DNA of 5,328 bases from NCBI GenBank assembly GCA_902497215.1, contig CABVEH010000096.1, positions 1 to 5,328 of the forward strand. Reading direction: 5' to 3'. A program made the position numbers and the translations under genes. The DNA comes from an uncultured Eggerthellaceae bacterium. GTDB lineage: Bacteria > Actinomycetota > Coriobacteriia > Coriobacteriales > Eggerthellaceae. This document shows positions 1 through 5,328 of the stretch, piece after piece (within the stretch, counting starts at the first letter, position 1; each line of letters starts with the position of its first letter). Under the pieces are notes generated by a model. It saw nothing but the letters and a program-made list of their open reading frames with translations, had not been told where the DNA came from and did not search any database.

Positions 1-142
1 CCTCGACGAGGTGGACATGCTCGTCGTCCACGGCGTGCTGCACCTGAACGGATACGACCACGTCGACCCGGCCGACGCCGAGGTGATGGAGCCGCTGCAG
101 GACGACGTGTTGCGCAGGCTGCGCGAAAGCAGGGAGGCGTGA
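1..142 (+). CDS. ybeY: Endoribonuclease YbeY, C-terminal end (5' truncated by window)
   Basis: Only the last 46 codons are present, read from base 2 and ending at TGA 140-142. They contain the family signature HGVLHLNGYDH, coded at 29-61. Its three histidines are the zinc ligands of the YbeY (UPF0054) metalloprotein family. YbeY is a cytoplasmic single-strand-specific endoribonuclease involved in 16S rRNA 3'-end maturation and ribosome quality control. The tail after the motif is acidic and then arginine-rich, and has the length expected for a complete C-terminus, so the gene looks intact at this end. The stop codon overlaps the dgkA ATG by one base (TGATG), indicating coupled translation. 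The ybeY–dgkA–era order is common in Gram-positive bacteria and supports the call. The N-terminal part lies outside the window. Confidence 0.93.
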   Translation, partial: LDEVDMLVVHGVLHLNGYDHVDPADAEVMEPLQDDVLRRLRESREA

Positions 143-558
143 TGCCCGACAAGCCCAAGGATTCGTGCGAGACGCGCAAGTTCGTCCGGCACGCCGGAGA
201 CGACAGCAAGTTCTCGATGGCCGACGCGTTCTCCTGCGCGTCGTGCGGCGTGCGCCAGGCCTTCCTGTCGCAGAGGAACTTCAAGATCCACGCCGCCTTC
301 GCCGCGCTGGCAGTGCTGCTGGGCTTCCTCCTGCAGATCCCGCAGCCGTCGTGGCTTGCGGTAGTGCTCTGCATAATCGCAGTGTTCTCTCTGGAGATGC
401 TCAACACCGCCGTCGAGTCCATAGTCGACCTCGCCTCGCCCGAATGGAACCGCCTGGCCATGGTGGCCAAGGACTGCGCGGCAGGCTCGGTGTTCGTGGC
501 GGCCATCGTGTACATCCCGCCGCTCGTGGCCATCCTGGCCTCGACGTTCGGCGCATAG
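142..558 (+). CDS. dgkA: Diacylglycerol kinase / undecaprenol kinase family membrane protein (DgkA)
   Basis: This 138-residue protein belongs to the small trimeric integral-membrane lipid kinase family. Members phosphorylate diacylglycerol in proteobacteria, and mainly undecaprenol in the Gram-positive members studied, feeding the cell-wall lipid carrier pool. The family core is clear: SQRNFKIH (43-50), a first hydrophobic segment (about 51-66), a second (71-86) running into the catalytic-site motif EMLNTAVE (85-92, with E85, N88 and E92), VAKDCAAG (108-115), and a third segment (about 115-134). About 25 polar N-terminal residues precede the core. The substrate cannot be decided from sequence; undecaprenol is likelier given the relatives. 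ATG 142 is chosen because AGGGAGG at 131-137 leaves 4 bases before it. The in-frame GTG at 139 would leave only one. The gene sits between ybeY and era and is probably co-transcribed with them. Confidence 0.9.
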   Translation: MPDKPKDSCETRKFVRHAGDDSKFSMADAFSCASCGVRQAFLSQRNFKIHAAFAALAVLLGFLLQIPQPSWLAVVLCIIAVFSLEMLNTAVESIVDLASPEWNRLAMVAKDCAAGSVFVAAIVYIPPLVAILASTFGA

Positions 559-572
559 CCCGGGGGGAACCT

Positions 573-1523
573 ATGGACCTCGACGCATACTTCTCGGAAA
601 ACCCCATGGGAGGCCCAGGCGACGACGTCGAAGAGGGCTTCCGGTCCGGATTCGTCGCCTTGGTCGGAAGGCCCAACGCCGGCAAGTCCACGCTGATGAA
701 CAAGGTGGTCGGGTCGAAGGTCGCCATAACCTCGCGCACCTCCCAGACCACGCGGCAGCGCATAAGGGCCGTTCTGAACGGCGAGGGCTACCAGCTCGTT
801 CTGGTCGACACGCCAGGGCTGCACAAGCCCAAGGACGTGCTCGGGGAGGAGCTCAACGCCTCGGCCACCAAGGCGCTCGACGACGTGGACGTCGTCGCGA
901 TGTTGGTGGACTGCACCCAGCCGATCGGCCGCGGGGACGAATGGGTGGCTGCGCAGGTCGCGAAGTGCAAGGCCAGGCGCATCTGCGTGCTGTCCAAGGC
1001 CGACCTTGCCACGCCCGAGCAGGTCGAGGCGCAGCGCGCATCAGCCGAACGCCTGGGCGAGTGGGACGCCATGGTGCTGCTTTCGGCGAAGACGGGGCGC
1101 AACGTCGACGCCTTCGTCGAGGAATGCGTCTTCCTGCTTCCCGTAGGCCCCAGGTGGTTCCCGGCCGACATGCTGTCCGACCAGACCGACGAGTCGATGG
1201 TCGCCGAGCTCGTGCGCGAGAAGGTTCTGCGGTCGTTCCGCGACGAGGTCCCCCATTCGGTCGGCGTGAAGGTGGACTCGATGGAGTACGTGAGGAAGAA
1301 GCAGCTGTACCGCATCGAGGCAACGGTGCTCACCGAGCGCGACAGCCAGAAGGCCATGCTGATAGGCAAGGGCGGACGCGCGATAAAGCGCATAGGGTCA
1401 CAGGCCCGCTCCGAGCTCGAGACGATGTTCGGGGCCAGGGTGTACCTCGAGCTATCGGTGAAGGTGAAGAAGAACTGGAGAAGCGACGAGGCGCAGCTGC
1501 GTGCCTTCGGATACATGGAATAG
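573..1523 (+). CDS. era: GTPase Era (30S ribosome assembly)
   Basis: Era is an essential GTPase that binds the 3' end of 16S rRNA and assists 30S maturation. It has an N-terminal GTPase and a C-terminal KH domain, both visible in these 316 residues. G1 is GRPNAGKS (32-39), the switch I/G2 region is TSRTSQTTRQR (53-63), G3 is DTPG (79-82), G4 is SKAD (141-144) and G5 is SAK (171-173). The KH GxxG loop is GKGG (265-268), and the protein ends with the typical LRAFGYME. G4 is normally NKxD; here the asparagine is serine. The protein is slightly longer than E. coli Era (301 residues) because about 25 acidic residues precede the core. Start ATG 573 follows a G-rich, weak ribosome binding site (GGGGGGA, 562-568), 14 bases after dgkA. 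An in-frame ATG at 606 is a possible alternative. Longer in-frame versions would overlap dgkA and are not credible. Confidence 0.95.
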   Translation: MDLDAYFSENPMGGPGDDVEEGFRSGFVALVGRPNAGKSTLMNKVVGSKVAITSRTSQTTRQRIRAVLNGEGYQLVLVDTPGLHKPKDVLGEELNASATKALDDVDVVAMLVDCTQPIGRGDEWVAAQVAKCKARRICVLSKADLATPEQVEAQRASAERLGEWDAMVLLSAKTGRNVDAFVEECVFLLPVGPRWFPADMLSDQTDESMVAELVREKVLRSFRDEVPHSVGVKVDSMEYVRKKQLYRIEATVLTERDSQKAMLIGKGGRAIKRIGSQARSELETMFGARVYLELSVKVKKNWRSDEAQLRAFGYME

Positions 1524-1533
1524 GTAATATAAT
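1506..1533 (+). promoter_or_regulatory. Putative sigma70-type promoter for the PASTA gene and recO
   Basis: A perfect -10 hexamer TATAAT lies at 1528-1533, within an AT-rich patch that stands out from the GC-rich surroundings and starts right after the era stop (1521-1523). The best -35 at suitable distance is TTCGGA (1506-1511, 16-base spacer), only three of six consensus matches, and there is no TGn extension. Transcription would start near 1540, giving a leader of about 40 bases before the gene at 1583. The -10 is convincing; the -35 is not. I see no terminator between era and this point, so readthrough from the era operon is also possible. Confidence 0.45.
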
Positions 1534-1582
1534 CGTCCCGAAACGCAATCACTTCGACGAAGCCTGACCCCGAACGGAGGAC

Positions 1583-2926
1583 ATGCGGCGAATGCTTTGC
1601 CCCAACTGCCACACCGACAACCGAGCGAACGCCAAGTTCTGCGACGAATGCGGATGCGAGCTTCCCACCGTCGCCCCGCTGGCGCACGAGATGTTCGGCG
1701 AAGGCGACACCTCCAGGCTGGACGACGGGCGCACGCGCGATCTCCAGGGGATAGACCAGTACACCGACTCCAGCCACGACCCGTATTCGGCTGCATACGC
1801 GGACGAAGGCCCGGCATACGACGACCCTAACATCACCCAGGCGTTCGTCACGCCCGGGTCGCTGCAGAAGAGGGCGTTCTTCGCCGAAGGCGCGCAAGCA
1901 GGCGCAGTTCCCCCTTCCGCCACCGGATCGTTCGCAGCGCAGCCGGCGCCTCCGAAGCCCCCAAGCAACGCCTCGCGCAAGGCGAAGGCGGTGCTGATCG
2001 CCCTGCTTTGCGCGGCAGTCGTCGTGGCGGCTGCCGCGGGCGTGACATACTCGCTGCAGCTGTGGGGCGGCAAGGTGGTCCCCGACGTCGTGTCCATGTA
2101 CGCCGACGAGGCGGCCTCGGCCCTCGAGGCTGACGGCTTCTCCGTGGAAAGGGTGCAGGTCAAGTCCGACGAGCCTGAAGACGTCGTGCTGTCCACCAGC
2201 CCTGTCGCGGGCACGCGCGTGGACGCCGGGTCGGTGGTCACCATCGAGGTCTCGGTGGCCAGGGTCGTGCCGAACATCGTGGGCAAGAGCCTGGACGAGG
2301 CGATGAAGCTGCTCGCCGCGGAAGGGTTCACCAACATAGAGACCGTGGAAGTGAAGTCGAACGAGGCCGAGGGGACGGTGACCAACGTCGCCCCCGTCGC
2401 GGGCACGCGTTCGAAGGCCGACGCGAAGATAACCGTGGAAGCCGCCGTGCCCTACCGCGTTCCCGACGTCCACGGCATGTCGCAGGAGGAGGCCACCGCC
2501 GCCCTCGAGAACGAGGGCTATTCGGTCAAGGTCGCATACGTGTACAACGAGGACGTTCCCGAGGGCGCGGCCGTCGGCACCGACCCGGCCGCAGGCGAGG
2601 TGCTGGCCTCGGGGTCGCAGGTCACGCTGAACCTGGCGAAGCACCGCTCCACCGAGCTCGTGTCGCTCACGCGCGCATGGCTCAAGGATTCCTCGAAGGT
2701 GAGGATAGGCGGCCAAGACTACGAGATCAGCGAGGTCAACGACGTCAGCTACTCGGGCGGCAACTCGTGCTCGTACACCATCACCGCCAGGAAGTTCGAG
2801 ACACATTCCTGGTTCGGCTTCGAGTCGGAGACCCGCTATGGGAACTACGAGACGGTGAAGGGCACGATATCGTGGAACGACTCGAACGAGATGTCGGGAA
2901 GCGACCCCAAGATAGAGCGGATCTAG
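1583..2926 (+). CDS. Zinc-ribbon, single-pass membrane protein with three PASTA repeats and an unassigned C-terminal region
   Basis: The specific function is unknown. Visible parts of the 447 residues are: a zinc ribbon with CPNC (6-9) and CDEC (20-23); an acidic, Pro/Ala-rich linker (about 28-130); a basic stop SRKAK and one transmembrane helix (about 136-157); PASTA-like repeats at about 164-225, 227-287 and 291-352, each with a PxV start, a DEA/EEA helix and an AG turn before a final beta strand; and a polar region 355-447 matching nothing I recognise. PASTA repeats occur outside the membrane in PknB/StkP-type kinases and some PBPs, where several bind muropeptides or lipid II. By the positive-inside rule the zinc ribbon is cytoplasmic. 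The layout resembles PknB with the kinase replaced by a zinc ribbon, so a non-catalytic wall sensor or scaffold is one inference. GGAGG (1576-1580) is only two bases before ATG 1583 and eleven before in-frame ATG 1592, so the start could be either. recO follows after seven bases. Confidence 0.88.
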   Translation: MRRMLCPNCHTDNRANAKFCDECGCELPTVAPLAHEMFGEGDTSRLDDGRTRDLQGIDQYTDSSHDPYSAAYADEGPAYDDPNITQAFVTPGSLQKRAFFAEGAQAGAVPPSATGSFAAQPAPPKPPSNASRKAKAVLIALLCAAVVVAAAAGVTYSLQLWGGKVVPDVVSMYADEAASALEADGFSVERVQVKSDEPEDVVLSTSPVAGTRVDAGSVVTIEVSVARVVPNIVGKSLDEAMKLLAAEGFTNIETVEVKSNEAEGTVTNVAPVAGTRSKADAKITVEAAVPYRVPDVHGMSQEEATAALENEGYSVKVAYVYNEDVPEGAAVGTDPAAGEVLASGSQVTLNLAKHRSTELVSLTRAWLKDSSKVRIGGQDYEISEVNDVSYSGGNSCSYTITARKFETHSWFGFESETRYGNYETVKGTISWNDSNEMSGSDPKIERI

Positions 2927-2933
2927 CCCGCAC

Positions 2934-3698
2934 ATGGCGTCGAAGACCTATTCCGCCGAGGCGTTGGTCCTGCGCAAGACCAACCTCGGCGAGTCCGACA
3001 CGATCGTCAGGATGATGGACTCGCAGGGCCGTCTGCTCGAAGGCGTCGCGAAGGGGGCCCGAAGGCCCCAAGGGACGCTGTCGGGCAGGCTCGAGCTGTT
3101 CAACCGCGTCAAGGTGCACTGCGCCAAGGGCCGAAACCTTGACGTCGTCAAGGAAGCCAGGCTGGTGCGCGCTGGCGCGCGCCTGCACGCCGACCCGGCC
3201 GCGACGGCCGCCGCATCGTGCGTCGCCGAGTTCGCTGGCCGGACCATCCAGCCCGACTTGGAGGTCCCCAGGTACTTCGAGCTCGCAGACGCGGCCTTCG
3301 CCGCGATCGACTCCGCGGACGTGCCGCGCCTTCCGGCAATGGTCGCCGCCTACGTGTTCAAGGCCTCCGCGATGATCGGCATGCGCCCCAGCTTTTCCAC
3401 GTGCGTCCTGTGCGGCCGCAAGGCCCCCGCGTCGGGGAAGGCGAGGGTGTCGATTTCGGACGGTGGCTTCGTGTGCGACGAATGCGCGTCCTTTTCCGAG
3501 ACCGCGCCGGTCGACGCGGCTTTGATGGCGTGGGCCGAATGCGCGCTGATGTCGACGTTCGCCGAGCTGGGGGTCTCCCAGGTCCCGGAGCCTTTGGCCA
3601 TCGACCTTCTGCAGCTTGCCGTCCAATGGGCGCACGTGCAGCCGGACGTGCGCCTGAAGTCGGCGTCGCAGCTGGTCGCCTACATGTCCGTGTTGTAA
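2934..3698 (+). CDS. recO: DNA repair protein RecO
   Basis: RecO works with RecR (and RecF) in loading RecA onto SSB-coated single-stranded DNA during gap repair and recombination. The 254-residue length is usual for the family. The N-terminal OB-fold region is typical, with [17 protein letters not shown] at 6-22 and [14 protein letters not shown] at 32-45. The helical C-terminal part carries a four-cysteine zinc site, C157/C160 and C181/C184, in CVLCG and CDEC. Many RecO proteins have this site, though it is degenerate in some proteobacteria. ATG 2934 places the OB fold exactly where family members begin. No good Shine-Dalgarno sequence precedes it, and the upstream stop is only seven bases away, so translation is probably coupled to the PASTA gene. 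recO commonly follows era, so the PASTA gene appears inserted between two usual neighbours. The stop codon TAA overlaps the -35 box of the rpsO promoter. Confidence 0.94.
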   Translation: MASKTYSAEALVLRKTNLGESDTIVRMMDSQGRLLEGVAKGARRPQGTLSGRLELFNRVKVHCAKGRNLDVVKEARLVRAGARLHADPAATAAASCVAEFAGRTIQPDLEVPRYFELADAAFAAIDSADVPRLPAMVAAYVFKASAMIGMRPSFSTCVLCGRKAPASGKARVSISDGGFVCDECASFSETAPVDAALMAWAECALMSTFAELGVSQVPEPLAIDLLQLAVQWAHVQPDVRLKSASQLVAYMSVL

Positions 3699-3721
3699 GA
3701 GCGCAACGCATGCTCTATAAT
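3693..3721 (+). promoter_or_regulatory. Sigma70-type promoter for rpsO
   Basis: The -35 box is TTGTAA (3693-3698, four of six consensus bases) and the -10 box is a perfect TATAAT (3716-3721), separated by the optimal 17 bases. The -35 covers the last codons and stop of recO. Transcription would start around 3727-3729, at the base of the first hairpin of the rpsO leader, giving a 5' UTR of about 100 bases. This is the strongest promoter-like sequence in the window, as expected for a ribosomal protein gene. Confidence 0.78.
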
Positions 3722-3727
3722 CAACAG

Positions 3728-3829
3728 GCTGCCCTCGCGGGCGGCACGATTCGCGGCCTGGCCTGCATGCCCACCTGCTTGCATGCCCGGCGCGGACCGG
3801 ATTTCAAAGGCCAAGGTGAAAGGAAAGAC
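3728..3829 (+). promoter_or_regulatory. Structured rpsO 5' leader, candidate S15 autoregulatory RNA
   Basis: Two structures can be drawn by hand. A 5' hairpin pairs 3728-3734 with 3739-3745 (seven pairs, one G·U, loop TCGC). A three-way junction follows. Its closing stem P1 pairs 3756-3764 with 3808-3817 (nine pairs, one G·U, one bulged A). P2 pairs GCATGC 3765-3770 with GCATGC 3781-3786 around a 10-base loop. P3 pairs CCGG 3787-3790 with CCGG 3797-3800 around a 6-base loop, and 3801-3807 is left unpaired. The P1 3' strand ends two bases before the ribosome binding site AAAGGA (3819-3824). S15 recognises a three-way junction in 16S rRNA, and rpsO mRNA leaders in several bacterial groups mimic S15-binding structures to repress translation. 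The regulatory role here is inferred; the fold is not computed. Confidence 0.5.
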
Positions 3830-4117
3830 ATGGCAAGCAAGCTCAGCATCACGAAGGAAAAGACCGCCGAACTCATCAAGGAGTACGGCAAGGGCGAGGG
3901 AGACTCCGGAAGCGCCGAGGTGCAGGTGGCCATCCTCTCGGAGCGCATCCGCAACCTCACCGAGCACCTGAAGGTCCACAAGAAGGACAACCACACCAGG
4001 CGGGGCCTCATGAAGCTCATCGGCAAGAGGCGCGGCCTGCTGAAGCACATCAAGGACCGCGACATCGAGGAATACCGCGAGCTCATCAAGAGGCTCGGCA
4101 TCCGCGACAACATCTAG
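3830..4117 (+). CDS. rpsO: 30S ribosomal protein S15
   Basis: S15 is a primary 16S rRNA-binding protein of the 30S platform. It binds a three-way junction in the central domain and also contacts 23S rRNA in an intersubunit bridge. The 95 residues match the family throughout, with [16 protein letters not shown] (25-40), [11 protein letters not shown] (50-60) holding the conserved His-Lys-Lys-Asp RNA-contact segment, [10 protein letters not shown] (65-74) and [12 protein letters not shown] (81-92). The length is slightly above the 89 residues of the E. coli protein owing to small terminal extensions. ATG 3830 is preceded by AAAGGA (3819-3824) with a five-base gap and gives the canonical N-terminus. 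An open frame continues upstream through recO but is only a shadow. The gene has its own promoter, a structured leader and a terminator directly after the stop, so much of its mRNA may be monocistronic, with pnp reached by readthrough. Confidence 0.97.
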   Translation: MASKLSITKEKTAELIKEYGKGEGDSGSAEVQVAILSERIRNLTEHLKVHKKDNHTRRGLMKLIGKRRGLLKHIKDRDIEEYRELIKRLGIRDNI

Positions 4118-4126
4118 TCTTCGTGC

Positions 4127-4151
4127 AAGGGCCCGCGCCAGCGGGCCTTTT
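4127..4151 (+). terminator. Intrinsic terminator/attenuator between rpsO and pnp
   Basis: GGCCCGC (4130-4136) pairs perfectly with GCGGGCC (4141-4147) around the four-base loop GCCA. The stem can extend by one G·U and two A-T pairs back to 4127. TTTT (4148-4151) follows immediately, and a second TTTT lies at 4157-4160. It begins nine bases after the rpsO stop. As in E. coli, where a terminator separates rpsO from pnp, it is probably partial, because I see no clear promoter between it and pnp. Confidence 0.82.
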
Positions 4152-4173
4152 CGCTGTTTTGGAAGGTTTGGAC

Positions 4174-4216
4174 GGCGCGCTTTTCGCGCCTGGAAGCGGG
4201 GCGGCAATGGGGCCGC
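4174..4216 (+). promoter_or_regulatory. Two hairpins in the pnp leader
   Basis: Hairpin one pairs GGCGCG (4174-4179) with CGCGCC (4185-4190) around CTTTT. Hairpin two pairs GCGGC (4201-4205) with GCCGC (4212-4216) around AATGGG. A second copy of CGCGCC at 4214-4219 could pair with 4174-4179 instead, which would disrupt both hairpins, so two exclusive folds are possible. Neither hairpin is followed by a T run, so they are not terminators. In E. coli the pnp leader is a structured target of RNase III and PNPase autoregulation; a similar role here is a guess. Confidence 0.35.
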
Positions 4217-4239
4217 GCCTGAAGGGAAGAAAGAGATAA

Positions 4240-5328
4240 ATGGCAAAGATAGTTGAAGAGTTCGAACTGTACGGGAAGAGCTACCGCCTCGAGACGGGCG
4301 AGCTCGCCAAGCAGGCCACGGGTGCGGTTCTGGTCACCTGCGGCGAGACCAGCGTGCTGGTCACGGCCGTCGTGTCCAAGCAGGAGAAGGATTACGACTT
4401 CTTCCCGCTGACGGTCGACTTCATCGAGAAGATGTACTCGGTGGGAAGGATCCCCGGGGGCTACCTCAAGCGCGAGACCAAGCCCTCCGACCATGGCACA
4501 CTGACCGCGCGGATGGTCGACCGTCCCATCCGCCCAGGGTTCCCCGACGGATACAAGAACGAGGTGCACATCGTCTGCACCCCGCTCGTCATCGACGGCG
4601 AGAACGAGCCCGACACCATATGCGTCGCCGGCGCAAGCGCGGCCCTCATGGTGGGCGGCGCCCCGTTCGACGGCCCTGCGGCCTGCGTCCGCATCGGCCG
4701 CGACCGCGACACCAGGCAGTTCATCGTCAACCCCACCGTAACCGAGCAGGCCAATTCCGACCTCGAGCTGACCGTCGCCGGCACCAAGGACTACATCTCC
4801 ATGGTCGAGGCGGGTGCCGACTGCATCTCGGAGGAGGACATGCTTTCCGCGATGGAGTTCGCCCAGGAGGCCATCGGCGCATTCTGCGACAAGCAGGCCG
4901 AGTTCGTGGCCAAGTCGAACCCGACCCCGATGGAGTACGTCATCCACGTTCCCGAGCAGGCCGTCATCGACCGCGTGTCTGCGCACTACCACGAGATGGA
5001 AGCCGCCCTCAAGGACCCCGACAAGCTCTCTCGCATCGCCAAGGTCGAGCAGCTTAAGGACTCCGTCAAGCAGAACGACTTCACCGACGAGGAGCGCAGC
5101 GTCTGGGGGTCCGACATCGCCGCCGAGCTGAAGGCGCTCGAGAAGCGCGCCATGCGCAAGATGATCATCGAGACGGGCGAGCGCGTGGACGGCAGAACCC
5201 CCACCGAGGTCAGGCCTCTGCACATCGTCCCCGGCTACCTGCCCCGCGTGCACGGCTCGGGCCTGTTCCAGCGCGGCCAGACGCAGGCGCTTTCCGTCTG
5301 CACGCTTGGCATGCTCAACGAGTGGCAG
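4240..5328 (+). CDS. pnp: Polyribonucleotide nucleotidyltransferase (PNPase), N-terminal half; runs off the window
   Basis: PNPase is a phosphorolytic 3'-5' exoribonuclease that releases nucleoside diphosphates and takes part in mRNA decay, often in a degradosome. The frame is open for 363 codons to the window edge with no stop. The first RNase PH domain (about 1-145) shows LETGELAKQATGAVLV (17-32), DFFPLTVDF (53-61), GRIPGGYLKRE (69-79) and TARMVDRPIRP (89-99). The linking all-alpha domain occupies about 240-310, and the second, catalytic RNase PH domain opens with VDGR (316-319) and HGSGLFQRGQTQAL (338-351). The rest of this domain and the KH and S1 domains lie beyond the window. The RNA-contact loop usually written FFRR or FFKR is YLKR here, a conservative change. 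ATG 4240 gives the canonical N-terminus; purine-rich AAAGAG (4230-4235) or AAGGGA (4222-4227) may serve as ribosome binding site. Transcription probably comes from the rpsO promoter through the partial terminator. Confidence 0.96.
   Translation, partial: MAKIVEEFELYGKSYRLETGELAKQATGAVLVTCGETSVLVTAVVSKQEKDYDFFPLTVDFIEKMYSVGRIPGGYLKRETKPSDHGTLTARMVDRPIRPGFPDGYKNEVHIVCTPLVIDGENEPDTICVAGASAALMVGGAPFDGPAACVRIGRDRDTRQFIVNPTVTEQANSDLELTVAGTKDYISMVEAGADCISEEDMLSAMEFAQEAIGAFCDKQAEFVAKSNPTPMEYVIHVPEQAVIDRVSAHYHEMEAALKDPDKLSRIAKVEQLKDSVKQNDFTDEERSVWGSDIAAELKALEKRAMRKMIIETGERVDGRTPTEVRPLHIVPGYLPRVHGSGLFQRGQTQALSVCTLGMLNEWQ

Noticed and set aside
139..141. GTG as the dgkA start
   Set aside because: The Shine-Dalgarno sequence ends one base before it; ATG 142 has a workable spacing and gives the TGATG overlap.
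165..572. Upstream in-frame extension of era through dgkA
   Set aside because: The extension is Arg/Pro-rich and lies in the wrong frame over a well-supported DgkA. Era homology begins shortly after ATG 573.
2204..2409. 14-base direct repeat GTCGCGGGCACGCG at 2204-2217 and 2396-2409
   Set aside because: The spacing of 192 bases equals 64 residues, the PASTA repeat period, and it codes the shared VAGTR turn. It is a protein repeat, not a mobile or attachment site.
788..2935. A 715-codon open frame on the minus strand across era and the PASTA gene
   Set aside because: Long antisense frames are common opposite GC-rich genes with strong third-position GC bias. The translation has low-complexity His/Arg/Gly/Val-rich stretches, matches no family and spans two well-supported genes.
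3728..3745. Hairpin after recO as a recO terminator
   Set aside because: There is no T run after the stem, and it lies immediately downstream of the rpsO -10 box, so it is more likely the 5' end of the rpsO transcript.
3218..3829. Upstream in-frame extension of rpsO through recO
   Set aside because: It overlaps recO in another frame and crosses the promoter and leader. S15 begins at ATG 3830 with a good ribosome binding site.
4114..5253. A 379-codon open frame on the minus strand opposite pnp
   Set aside because: It mirrors the pnp codons, has Leu/Gly/Asp/His-rich low-complexity translation and covers a clear PNPase coding frame and the terminator.

Overview
The window is a GC-rich stretch (roughly two thirds G+C by eye) of an ordinary bacterial chromosome. 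It is fully coding on the + strand, with gaps of only a few bases except around rpsO. The order ybeY–dgkA–era–(PASTA protein)–recO–rpsO–pnp, the high GC, sigma70-type TATAAT boxes and Shine-Dalgarno starts suggest a high-GC Gram-positive. My best guess is Actinomycetota of the Coriobacteriia/Eggerthellaceae type. That placement is inferred from gene order and protein flavour, not from any search.

Positions 1-1523 hold a tight translationally coupled run: the 3' end of ybeY (rRNA maturation endonuclease), dgkA (small membrane lipid kinase, start overlapping the ybeY stop by one base) and era (GTPase for 16S rRNA/30S maturation). A perfect TATAAT box lies just after the era stop. Behind it is the least expected gene, 1583-2926: a membrane protein with an N-terminal four-cysteine zinc ribbon, one transmembrane helix, three PASTA repeats and an unrecognised C-terminal region. 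recO (recombination mediator) follows seven bases later.

A strong sigma70-like promoter (TTGTAA-17 bp-TATAAT) overlaps the recO stop codon and should drive rpsO (ribosomal protein S15). The roughly 100-base rpsO leader can be folded by hand into a 5' hairpin plus a three-way junction just upstream of the ribosome binding site, the kind of structure S15 uses elsewhere to repress its own mRNA. An intrinsic terminator directly follows rpsO. pnp (polynucleotide phosphorylase) then starts after a structured leader and runs off the window end, encoding 363 residues so far.

The theme is ribosome assembly and RNA turnover (YbeY, Era, S15, PNPase), with envelope (DgkA, PASTA protein) and DNA repair (RecO) genes interleaved. 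No mobile element, CRISPR array, tRNA or phage gene is visible. The points most worth a second look are the rpsO leader fold, the kinase-less zinc-ribbon/PASTA protein with its orphan C-terminal region, and the SKAD version of the Era G4 motif.
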